The position numbers and the translations under genes were made by a program. Positions 15,655 to 23,429 of a stretch of DNA of 38,157 nt are shown one piece after another. This stretch comes from Lentzea tibetensis. Its GTDB lineage: Bacteria; Actinomycetota; Actinomycetes; Mycobacteriales; Pseudonocardiaceae. The DNA is taken from the NCBI RefSeq assembly GCF_007845675.1, contig NZ_VOBR01000047.1, positions 1 through 38,157 on the forward strand, given 5' to 3'. Under the pieces are notes generated by a model that was not told where the DNA came from, made no database searches, and saw only the letters and a program-made list of their open reading frames with translations. Position 1 is the stretch's first letter. The number at the start of each line of letters is the position of its first letter.

Positions 15655-17150
15655 TGGTCTGGTGCCCGGACTGGCCGGTGATCGCCGCCGCCGCGACGGA
15701 GTCACTCCCACCGCACGTGCCCGCCGCCGTGGCCAAGGGCAACGCGATCGTCGCCTGCTCGGCCATCGCCCGAGCCGAAGGCGTCCGCAGAGGCATGCGC
15801 AAACGCCAGGCCCAGGAACGCTGCCCGGAACTGAAGGTGTTCGAGGCGGACCCGACGAGAGACGCCAGGCTGTTCGAACCGGTGGCCGCGGCGGTGGAGG
15901 AACTGGCACCGGGCATCGAGGTCGTCCGCCCCGGCCTGGTCGCGGTGGCCGCGAAGGGGCCGCTCGGCTACTTCGACGGCCCGGAACGGGCAGCGGAACG
16001 CGTGGTGGACCACGTCGCGCACACGGCGGGCGTCGAGGCGCAGGTGGGCATCGCGGAAGGCCTGTTCGCCGCGACGCTGGCCGCGCACCGGGGAGTGATC
16101 GTCCCGGAGGGCGGGAGTGCGGAGTTCCTCGCCCCGCTGGGCATACAGGAGCTGAACGACCCGGACCTGGTGGACCTGTTGCGCCGCCTGGGTTTGCGCA
16201 CGCTCGGTGCGTTCGCCGCACTGCCGGAACGCGCCGTCGCGGACCGCTTCGGCGGACCCGCGGTGCAAGCCCACCGACGAGCGCGGGCACTGGAGGACCG
16301 GCCCGTCGACAAGCGCACACCGCCCGAGGACCTCGAGGTGGTGCAACAGTTCGACCCACCGGTCGAGCGCGTCGACCAGGCCGCGTTCGCCGCGAAAGCC
16401 CTCGCGGAACGGCTGCACGCCGAGCTGACCGCCAAGGGGTTCGCGTGCACCAGGCTCGGCATCCACGCGAACACCGAGAACGACGAGGAGCTGCACCGGG
16501 TGTGGCGGTGCGCGGAACCGTTGACACCGCGCGGAATCGCAGACCGGGTGCGCTGGCAGCTCGACGGCTGGCTCACCCGTGAGGCGCTCACCGCGGGCGT
16601 CACCACGCTCAGGCTCGTCCCCGAGGAGCTCGTGGACGCGGCGGCACTGCAGTTCGGGCTGTGGGGCCACGACCAGGGAGCGGAACGGGCGGCGCGCGCA
16701 CTCGTGCACGTGCAGGGCCTGCTGGGCCCGGAAGGCGTGTTCACCGCGGTGCTCGGCGGGGGAAGAGGACCGGAGGACCAGATCAAGCTCGTCCCGTGGG
16801 GCGACGAGAGGACGCCGCGGCACGACCCCGCCCAGCCTTGGCCCGGACGGCTCAACGGTCCTTCTCCGGCAACGGTGAAGAGCCGATCGGCCACCGTTGT
16901 GGACAACGCAGGTCAGGACATAGGTGTGACCGGACGCAACGAACTGACTGGCGCACCAATGCAATTCGCGGTGAACGGGGGACCACTTCAGGACGTGGTT
17001 GCGTGGTCGGGTCCGTGGCCGGTGGACGAGAGGTGGTGGGAACCGGACACGGCGCGCCGCGCGGCCCGGTTGCAGCTGATCGCAGGAGGAACAGCGTTCC
17101 TGCTCGTCCGCGAGGACGGCGAATGGACGGTGGAAGGGATGTACGACTGA
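15642..17150 (+). CDS. imuB: ImuB, catalytically dead Y-family polymerase homologue
   Basis: ImuB is the hub protein of the mutasome: it has a Y-family polymerase fold but recruits ImuA', DnaE2 and the beta clamp instead of polymerising. The 502 residues start RLLMVWCPDWPVIAA, where active Y-family enzymes have an Asp-containing metal motif; here the acidic residues are missing, and LGYFDG (108-113) replaces the second catalytic segment. The little-finger region is about 230-335. QFGLWG (337-342) matches the QLxLWG-type clamp-binding motif of mycobacterial ImuB. The C-terminal 150 residues are the partner-binding region. GGAAGGGG precedes the ATG. Its stop overlaps the next small gene (TGATG). 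Confidence 0.93.
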   Translation: MRLLMVWCPDWPVIAAAATESLPPHVPAAVAKGNAIVACSAIARAEGVRRGMRKRQAQERCPELKVFEADPTRDARLFEPVAAAVEELAPGIEVVRPGLVAVAAKGPLGYFDGPERAAERVVDHVAHTAGVEAQVGIAEGLFAATLAAHRGVIVPEGGSAEFLAPLGIQELNDPDLVDLLRRLGLRTLGAFAALPERAVADRFGGPAVQAHRRARALEDRPVDKRTPPEDLEVVQQFDPPVERVDQAAFAAKALAERLHAELTAKGFACTRLGIHANTENDEELHRVWRCAEPLTPRGIADRVRWQLDGWLTREALTAGVTTLRLVPEELVDAAALQFGLWGHDQGAERAARALVHVQGLLGPEGVFTAVLGGGRGPEDQIKLVPWGDERTPRHDPAQPWPGRLNGPSPATVKSRSATVVDNAGQDIGVTGRNELTGAPMQFAVNGGPLQDVVAWSGPWPVDERWWEPDTARRAARLQLIAGGTAFLLVREDGEWTVEGMYD

Positions 17151-17272
17151 TGTTCGACGACTGGTTCGAGACGGGGACGCAGGACCCCGCGTACACGACC
17201 GAGTTCGGCTGGGAACCCTTGCCGGACAACGTGATTCCGCTCCCGCGACGGGCGCCTGACGAGACCGTCTGA
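17150..17272 (+). CDS. 40-residue protein inside the mutasome operon
   Basis: This small gene encodes 40 residues and lies exactly between imuB and dnaE2. Its ATG overlaps the imuB stop by one base (TGATG at 17148-17152) and its own stop overlaps the dnaE2 ATG in the same way (17270-17274), so all three are translationally coupled. GGAAGGGA lies 10 bases upstream. The peptide is acidic and aromatic at its N-terminus (MFDDWFETGTQDP), with GWEPLPDNVIPLPRR in the second half. It has no membrane segment or signal peptide. The seamless fit is strong evidence for a real gene. I know no family; a small adaptor of DnaE2 or ImuB is an inference from position. Confidence 0.7.
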   Translation: MFDDWFETGTQDPAYTTEFGWEPLPDNVIPLPRRAPDETV

Positions 17273-20200
17273 TGGGCTGGAACAACCCGCCCGTCCGCTG
17301 GCGGGAGCTCGAACGCGCGCTCTCCGGCAAACCGTTCGAGCAGCAGGGCGACGGCGGCGACAGTCCGGCGTGGACACATCACCGCGACCGCTACGTCGCG
17401 CCGTCCGAGCTCGAGCTCAGGGTCGACGAACGGGCCACGACGCGGACGCGCGTGCCCTACGCCGAGCTGCACTGCCACTCCAACTTCAGCTTCCTCGACG
17501 GCGCCAGCCATCCCGAGGAACTGGTGGAGGCGGCCCACCAGCTCGGCCTCGACGCGATCGCGCTGACCGACCACGACGGCATGTACGGCGTGGTCCGGTT
17601 CGCCGAGGCCGCCAAGGAGCTCGGCGTGAAGACGGTGTTCGGCGCCGAGCTGAGCATCGGGCTGGAGACCGTCCCGAACGGCGTCGCCGACCCCGAAGGC
17701 GACCACCTGCTCCTGCTCGCCACCAGGGACGACGGCTACCACCGGCTGTGCCGCACCATCACCACCGGCCAGCTCGCCCGCGGCAGCGAGAAGGGCAAAC
17801 CGCAGTACTCGCTGGATGAGATCGCCGAGGACACGCGTGACCACGTCGTCGTGCTCACCGGCTGCCGCAAGGGTTCCGTGCGGCGCGCACTGGACCGCGA
17901 GGGTCCCGCGGCCGCCATCGCGGAACTGCGCAGGCTGGTCGCGCTGTTCGGCGCGGAACGCGTGTTCGTCGAGCTCGTCGACCACGGCTACCCCGACGAC
18001 AGCACGCGCAACGACCTGCTCGACGCCATGGCCGCCGAGCTCGGGCTGCCGACGGTCGCGACGAACGCCGTGCACTACGCGACCGTCGGCCGCGGACGGC
18101 TGGCCGCCGCCATGGCCGCGGTGCGCGCGAGACGCAGCCTCGACGAGATGGCGGGCTGGCTGCCGCCCGCGCCCGCCGCGTTCCTGCGCTCCGGCGAGGA
18201 GATGGCCCGCCGGTTCGCCCGCTTCCCCGGCGCCGTGCACCGCGCCGCGCTGCTCGGCGTGCAGTGCGCGTTCGACCTGCGGCTCGTCGCACCGAAACTG
18301 CCGCCGTTCGACGTGCCCGAAGGGCTCGACGAGGACGCGCACCTGCGCCAGCTCACCCACCGCGGCGCGGTGCACCGCTACGGCACGCCCGAGCAGAACC
18401 CCAAGGCCTACCGGCAGATCGAGCACGAGCTGAAGGTCATCTCCGAGCTCGGCTTCCCCGGCTACTTCCTCGTCGTCCACGACATCGTCGACTTCTGCCT
18501 GCGTCACGACATCCTGTGCCAGGGCAGGGGATCGGCCGCGAACTCGGCGGTGTGCTTCGCGCTCGGCATCACGAACGTCGACGCGGTCAAGTTCGACCTG
18601 CTCTTCGAACGCTTCCTCGCACCCGCCCGCGACGGGCCACCGGACATCGACCTCGACATCGAGTCCGACCGGCGCGAGGAGGTGATCCAGTACGTCTACA
18701 CGAAGTACGGCCGCAGACACGCCGCGCAGGTCGCGAACGTGATCAGCTACCGGGCCAGGTCCGCGGTGCGCGACATGGCTCGCGCGCTCGGCCACAGCCC
18801 CGGCCAGCAGGACGCGTGGAGCAAGCAGATCGACCGCTGGGGCCCGCTGCGCACCACCACGGACGACTGCGAGATCCCGCGGTCCGTGCTGGACATGGCC
18901 GCGCAGCTGGAGAACTTCCCGCGCCACCTGGGCATCCACTCCGGCGGCATGGTCATCTGCGACCGCCCGGTCAGCGAGGTGTGCCCGGTCGAGCGCGCCC
19001 GGATGGACAAGCGCACGGTCCTGCAGTGGGACAAGGACGACTGCGCGTCCATCGGGCTGGTGAAGTTCGACCTCCTCGGCCTCGGCATGCTCTCCGCGCT
19101 GCACTACGCGATCGACCTGGTGCGCGAGCACGAGGACGTCCAGGTCGACATGTGGCAGATCGACCTCACCGACCAGCACGTCTACGCGATGCTGCAGAAG
19201 GCGGACTCGGTCGGCGTGTTCCAGGTGGAGAGCCGCGCGCAGATGGCCACGCTGCCCCGGCTGAAGCCGCGCGACTTCTACGACCTGGTCGTCGAGGTCG
19301 CGCTGATCAGGCCAGGCCCCATCCAGGGCGGCTCGGTGCACCCGTACATCCGGCGCCGCAACAAGGTCGAGGAGTGGGAGCACGACCACCCGCTGCTGGC
19401 GAACGCGCTGGAGAAGACCTACGGCGTGCCGCTGTTCCAGGAGCAGCTGATGCAGATCGCGGTCGACGTCGGCGGCTTCACCGCCGCCGAGGCCGACGAG
19501 CTGCGCCGCGCGATGGGCGCCAAGCGGTCCACCGCGCGGATGGAACGGCTGCGCGAACGGTTCTACGCGGGCTGCGCCGCCAACGACATCGGCGAGGAGC
19601 TGGCAGGCCGGATCTACGCGAAGCTCCTGGCGTTCGCCAACTTCGGCTTCCCGGAAAGCCACGCGCTGTCGTTCGCGCACCTCGTGTTCGTCAGCGCCTA
19701 CTTCAAGCTCTACCACCCGGCCGCGTTCTGCGCGGCACTGCTGCGCGCGCAGCCGATGGGCTTCTACTCGCCGCAGTCGCTGGTCGCGGACGCCCGCAGG
19801 CACGGGGTGACCGTGCTCGGCCCGGACGTCAACGCGTCGCTCCCGCATGCCACGCTGGAGGTCGTCGACGCCAAGCAGGCCGTGCGCATCGGGCTCACCG
19901 CCGTGCGCACGATCAGCCAGAAGATCGCGGACAGGATCGTTGCCGCGCAACCGTTCCGCGACATGGTCGACTTCGGTGAACGAGTGCAGCTCACCACCGC
20001 TCAGGTCGAGGCGCTGGCCACCGCGGGCGCCTTCGCGTGCTTCGGCGTCGAACGGCGCTCGGCGCTGTGGGCGGCGGGCGCGGTCGCCGCGATCCGCCAG
20101 GACCGCCTGCCGGGCACCGAGGTCGGCACCGTCGCACCCGCACTGCCGGGCATGGACGACGTCGAGCTCGCGTCCGCCGACGTGTGGGCCACCGGCCTGT

Positions 20201-20565
20201 CACCGGACAGCTTCCCGACCCAGTTCGTCCGCGCCCGCCTCGACTCGCTCGGCGCGTTGCCGGTGACGTCGCTGGGGTCGGTCGAACCGGGCACGCGGGT
20301 GCTGATCGGCGGCGCCGTGACGCACCGGCAGCGGCCCGCGACCGCGGGCGGCGTCACGTTCCTCAACATCGAGGACGAGACCGGGATGGTGAACGTCGTG
20401 TGCACCACCGGGCTGTGGGCCCGGTACCGGCGGGTCGCGCGCACCAGCTCGGCGCTGCTGGTGCGCGGGATCGTCGAGTCCGCCGAGGGCGTGGTCAGCA
20501 TCCAGGCAGATCGGTTGCAACACCTCGACCTGCGGATCCCGTCACGGTCGCGCGACTTCCGCTGA
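17272..20565 (+). CDS. dnaE2: Error-prone DNA polymerase DnaE2
   Basis: This 1097-residue C-family polymerase is the catalytic subunit of the SOS mutasome and copies damaged templates with low fidelity. It has an N-terminal PHP domain (YAELHCHSNFSFLDG, 63-77), the polymerase active site with PDIDLDIES (about 456-464), finger and thumb regions, a helix-hairpin-helix segment (FANFGFPESHALSFAHLVF, about 785-803) and a C-terminal OB fold (about 985-1090). Length is normal for the family and no intein is present. The ATG overlaps the stop of the 40-residue gene. The 3' end overlaps the convergent gene at 20542 by 24 bases. Expression should follow the LexA box at 14865. Confidence 0.96.
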   Translation: MGWNNPPVRWRELERALSGKPFEQQGDGGDSPAWTHHRDRYVAPSELELRVDERATTRTRVPYAELHCHSNFSFLDGASHPEELVEAAHQLGLDAIALTDHDGMYGVVRFAEAAKELGVKTVFGAELSIGLETVPNGVADPEGDHLLLLATRDDGYHRLCRTITTGQLARGSEKGKPQYSLDEIAEDTRDHVVVLTGCRKGSVRRALDREGPAAAIAELRRLVALFGAERVFVELVDHGYPDDSTRNDLLDAMAAELGLPTVATNAVHYATVGRGRLAAAMAAVRARRSLDEMAGWLPPAPAAFLRSGEEMARRFARFPGAVHRAALLGVQCAFDLRLVAPKLPPFDVPEGLDEDAHLRQLTHRGAVHRYGTPEQNPKAYRQIEHELKVISELGFPGYFLVVHDIVDFCLRHDILCQGRGSAANSAVCFALGITNVDAVKFDLLFERFLAPARDGPPDIDLDIESDRREEVIQYVYTKYGRRHAAQVANVISYRARSAVRDMARALGHSPGQQDAWSKQIDRWGPLRTTTDDCEIPRSVLDMAAQLENFPRHLGIHSGGMVICDRPVSEVCPVERARMDKRTVLQWDKDDCASIGLVKFDLLGLGMLSALHYAIDLVREHEDVQVDMWQIDLTDQHVYAMLQKADSVGVFQVESRAQMATLPRLKPRDFYDLVVEVALIRPGPIQGGSVHPYIRRRNKVEEWEHDHPLLANALEKTYGVPLFQEQLMQIAVDVGGFTAAEADELRRAMGAKRSTARMERLRERFYAGCAANDIGEELAGRIYAKLLAFANFGFPESHALSFAHLVFVSAYFKLYHPAAFCAALLRAQPMGFYSPQSLVADARRHGVTVLGPDVNASLPHATLEVVDAKQAVRIGLTAVRTISQKIADRIVAAQPFRDMVDFGERVQLTTAQVEALATAGAFACFGVERRSALWAAGAVAAIRQDRLPGTEVGTVAPALPGMDDVELASADVWATGLSPDSFPTQFVRARLDSLGALPVTSLGSVEPGTRVLIGGAVTHRQRPATAGGVTFLNIEDETGMVNVVCTTGLWARYRRVARTSSALLVRGIVESAEGVVSIQADRLQHLDLRIPSRSRDFR

Positions 20566-21471
20566 CGGCAGCCTGGCGTCGAGGTACTTCCTCGCGACCT
20601 CGAGCGGTTCGGCGATGACGGAGGCCTCGACCTGCTCACCCGGCCGGCGCCAGTCGTACTTCTCGGGACCTCCCGGCTCGGTGGACGTGAGGGCGGCGCA
20701 GAGCCGGGCCTGCGTGACCAGCGCCCGCCACAGCACGGGGTGGCTGCGCGGGTGGAAGTCGCGGAACAGGTCGGTGACCGGCGCGCATGCGAGGTGCAGC
20801 GCGCTCGCTCGGTCGGAGTACGCCTCGTCGAACTCGCCGAACCGCATGACACGCGCGGTGCGCTCGCCCACCTGGACGATCAGCGCCTGTCCCGCGGTCT
20901 CGACCAGACCCGAGGGCAGGCCCTGCAGATAGGGCTCATCGGCGGGGTGCTCCATCTCGTACTCCGTCTCGGCGTACGGGTCGTACGGCAGCTCGGGCTG
21001 CTGCGCCGCGAACGTGAAGTGGTCGGTGAGCGCCCACGCCAGCAGCTTGGCCATGCCGTACCGGGTGCGGATCTCCGGATCGAGGCGGAGGTCGACCCGC
21101 GTCAGCCCGTCCTGCATGAGGTGGAAGATCGCCACCGGCGCGAGGACGCGGTGCACGATCGACCTCAGGTAGTACCCGTCGTCCGACAACCACCCCCGGC
21201 CGGGCTCGAGGTCACCGTTCCGCGCCGTCCTGGCCAGCCCCGCGATCCGGCTCTGCAGGTCCTCGCCGCGTTCGCCGAGCTGGAAGAGGAGCGGCTCGGT
21301 CACCTCGTACAGGCGTTTCCGCGCTTCGTACTCGTAGTCGAGCCGGGCCTGCCGGTGGGCGGACTGGGACTGGATCCGGCGCTGCGTGGTGTAGCTCAGT
21401 CCTGCGCTGGCCAGCGCCACCGTGATCGACGTCGCCGATGCGACGAGTGCGACAACAACTGCGGGTTCCAC
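20542..21471 (-). CDS. Membrane-anchored hypothetical protein
   Basis: This 309-residue protein starts with one membrane span (about residues 4-26, VVVALVASATSITVALASAG), followed by a basic helical segment (TTQRRIQSQSAHRQARLDYEYEARKR, long helix or coiled coil) and a mostly helical cytoplasmic domain. I recognise no motif. The GTG at 21471 has GAGAGG six bases upstream; a longer frame extends to 21657 but its first 62 residues look non-coding. The 3' end runs 24 bases into the end of dnaE2 on the other strand, so the two transcripts are antisense there. Function unknown. Confidence 0.65.
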   Translation of the reverse strand: MEPAVVVALVASATSITVALASAGLSYTTQRRIQSQSAHRQARLDYEYEARKRLYEVTEPLLFQLGERGEDLQSRIAGLARTARNGDLEPGRGWLSDDGYYLRSIVHRVLAPVAIFHLMQDGLTRVDLRLDPEIRTRYGMAKLLAWALTDHFTFAAQQPELPYDPYAETEYEMEHPADEPYLQGLPSGLVETAGQALIVQVGERTARVMRFGEFDEAYSDRASALHLACAPVTDLFRDFHPRSHPVLWRALVTQARLCAALTSTEPGGPEKYDWRRPGEQVEASVIAEPLEVARKYLDARLPSAEVARP

Positions 21472-21625
21472 GGCGCACCTCTCGGCCAGTGTCTGCCAAC
21501 CTTGGTCATCATGGTGCAGATCCAGTCGTACGACCCCGACTGGCAGCAGGCCGGACTCACCGGGCGTGCGCAGGGACGCCGAGCGCGGCAGCGAGATCGT
21601 TCGGCAGGCACACGGTGCACCCGCG

Positions 21626-22585
21626 CTAAGACGGTGTTGTTCGACGGGGTTCAGCACGAGTTCGAGAACTGGCGAGCCCGAGCACGATGATCGCCACCGC
21701 GCCGAACACGACGTCGCCCGCGAGGTCGGGTCCGCCCAGCTCCGGCTTGACCGGGAACGCGGTCCACACGTAGGTCAGCGTCGCACCGGCGGCCAGTGCG
21801 AAGCGGTGCCGCTGGTCCCAGCCCTGCCCGCGTGACCACCGGGACACCAGCAGGACGCCCGAAACCACCAGCAGGCACCACACCGAGACACCGATCCACT
21901 CGTACCAGCCGGCCGTGATGAGCACCGACGGTCCCCAGTAGAGGCTGGTGCCCAGCAGGGACACCACGCCGACGAGCCACGGCGATGGCGCGACACCGGC
22001 CACCGGGCCGGAACGCGGCCGAACCCGGAGTGCGGCCACCACCAGCAGCGCGATCACGACGGTGATCCCGGCCAGCTGGGCCGGGGAGGCGATGAAGTGC
22101 TCCTCCGAGTAGTTGCCGAGGAACACGAGCGTCGCGCCGAGCGTGAACAGCACGAAGACCACGGTCAGGCCGGTGCGGCCGAGCCACGGCGTGGTCCGCC
22201 GCGCGGGCACGAAGGTCTCCACGATCGCGATCGGCACGCAGATGCTCCACACCGCGTGCAGCGCGAGGATCGCCTGGGTCAGCTCGACGCTCATCCCCAG
22301 CGCGGGCAGGTACGACGGGCCGTGCAGCAGGTCCTGTCCCGCGTACGAGGGGTTCCACAGCAGCTGGTCGACCGGCCCCTCCTCGATCAACGCGTACGCG
22401 GCCGCCAGCAGGAACATCGTCGGCCAGCCCGCGAACCGTCTGCCCAGCTCGCGGACGAGCACCGCGCCGCAGCCGTAGAGCGGAGCCAGCAGCAGGCCGA
22501 GCCAGAGCTGGCCGAACCCGAGGTTCCCCAGCAGGTACTCGCCGACGAACGGCGCCAACAGGAACAAGCCGATGACCGGTGCCAA
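21626..22585 (-). CDS. Polytopic membrane protein beside a TetR regulator
   Basis: This 319-residue protein has about nine to ten membrane spans and no signal peptide. Conserved-looking polar residues inside or near the membrane include EE in LIEEGPVDQLLWNPSY (about 70-85), which could be functional; I cannot name a family. The start is uncertain: the TTG at 22585 has GGGGGA four bases upstream, and another in-frame TTG lies at 22597. It is divergent from the TetR gene at 22632 and a 24-bp inverted repeat covers the region between them, so the TetR protein probably controls it. A transporter or intramembrane enzyme are both possible. Confidence 0.65.
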   Translation of the reverse strand: MAPVIGLFLLAPFVGEYLLGNLGFGQLWLGLLLAPLYGCGAVLVRELGRRFAGWPTMFLLAAAYALIEEGPVDQLLWNPSYAGQDLLHGPSYLPALGMSVELTQAILALHAVWSICVPIAIVETFVPARRTTPWLGRTGLTVVFVLFTLGATLVFLGNYSEEHFIASPAQLAGITVVIALLVVAALRVRPRSGPVAGVAPSPWLVGVVSLLGTSLYWGPSVLITAGWYEWIGVSVWCLLVVSGVLLVSRWSRGQGWDQRHRFALAAGATLTYVWTAFPVKPELGGPDLAGDVVFGAVAIIVLGLASSRTRAEPRRTTPS

Positions 22586-22597
22586 CGCATCCCCCAA

Positions 22598-22621
22598 TTA
22601 CCAATGCGGTCGTATTGGTAA
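22598..22621. promoter_or_regulatory. TetR-type operator between divergent genes
   Basis: TTACCAAT (22598-22605) and ATTGGTAA (22614-22621) form a perfect 8-bp inverted repeat with an 8-bp centre. It overlaps the likely -10 (TAATCT, 22619-22624) of the downstream TetR gene and lies just upstream of the divergent membrane-protein gene. Autoregulation by the TetR protein is the simplest reading. Confidence 0.7.
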
Positions 22622-22631
22622 TCTACCGGAC

Positions 22632-23231
22632 ATGGCGAGGAAGGTCGACGTCGAACAGCACGAGCAGCGCAAGGAGGCCATCGTGCAGGCGGTGTGGCGG
22701 CTCGTCGCGCGGGCCGGGCTGGAGGCGGTGAGCCTGCGCGAGGTCGCGGCCGAGGCTCACGTGTCGATGGGCCGCGTGCAGCACTACTTCCGCACCAAGG
22801 ACGAGATGCTGCTGTACGGGCTGAAGCTCGCGCAGGACCGCATGCGCGTCCGCATCGAGCAACGGCTGCCGTCCGACGACGAGGGCGTCCTGCGCGCGGC
22901 GGTGGACGAGCTGCTCGGCGACGATCCCGACACCCGTCAGGCGGTGCGGGTGTGGGTCGCGTTCCTCGGGCGGGCGCTGGAGGACCCGCGGGTCGCGAAG
23001 CTGCTCTACGCCGACGACGTGGAGCTGCGCGCGTTCACCGCAGGCGTGGTCAGCGCGGCGAACCCGGCGCTGGACGCCGAGCGGGAGGCGCACATCATCT
23101 GGTCCTTGGCGAACAGCCTCGCCGCAGAGGTCGCGTGCGGAGAAACCACGGCTCATACCGCCAGAACCACACTGCGCTACCACCTCGATCGAGTGCTCGG
23201 CGGCGGCGGGGAACCCTCCCTCCCCCTGTGA
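22632..23231 (+). CDS. TetR family transcriptional regulator
   Basis: This 199-residue repressor has an N-terminal helix-turn-helix (SLREVAAEAHVSMGRVQHYF, about 35-54) and an all-helical ligand-binding C-terminal domain. The sequence after the HTH (RTKDEMLLYGLKLAQDRM) resembles TetR proteins with a TetR_C_6/BetI-like C-terminal domain. The ATG at 22632 lies 7 bases after the -10 TAATCT and has no ribosome site, which suggests a leaderless message. The operator at 22598 and the divergent membrane gene point to local control. The ligand cannot be guessed. Confidence 0.85.
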   Translation: MARKVDVEQHEQRKEAIVQAVWRLVARAGLEAVSLREVAAEAHVSMGRVQHYFRTKDEMLLYGLKLAQDRMRVRIEQRLPSDDEGVLRAAVDELLGDDPDTRQAVRVWVAFLGRALEDPRVAKLLYADDVELRAFTAGVVSAANPALDAEREAHIIWSLANSLAAEVACGETTAHTARTTLRYHLDRVLGGGGEPSLPL

Positions 23232-23255
23232 CCCAAAGAGAGGGTTCCCCGCCGC
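23203..23255 (+). terminator. Terminator hairpin overlapping the TetR 3' end
   Basis: GCGGCGGGGAACCCTC (23203-23218) pairs perfectly with 23240-23255 over 16 bp; the stop codon lies in the 21-base loop. There is no T-run. Confidence 0.6.
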
Positions 23256-23312
23256 TGGAATCCGTCCCGCCCCCCCCGGCGGCGGCCGGATGCGCACAAG
23301 GCTGGCGAACGG

Positions 23313-23341
23313 CGGTACATCGCGGGTACATCCGCAGTACG
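23313..23341 (+). promoter_or_regulatory. SARP-type direct repeats upstream of the regulator gene
   Basis: Three heptamers, CGGTACA (23313), GGGTACA (23324) and CAGTACG (23335), are separated by 4 bp, giving an exact 11-bp period with GTAC in each. SARP regulators bind direct heptamer repeats with this spacing. They lie 90-117 bases upstream of a SARP-family gene. I see no good -10 at the usual 8 bp after the last repeat. Confidence 0.55.
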
Positions 23342-23429
23342 GACGATCAGCGGCTCCCCAGGCGCGGTTGATGACGCAGAGCTATCAGCCGAGCTGCCGG
23401 GGCGTCGTGATCTGTGCCACCCTTCTGCC

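Noticed and set aside
16852-19950. Very long minus-strand open frame (over 1000 codons) opposite imuB and dnaE2
   Set aside because: It is antisense to two certain genes. Long antisense frames are expected in high-GC coding DNA, and its product is Arg/Val/His/Gln-rich without domains.
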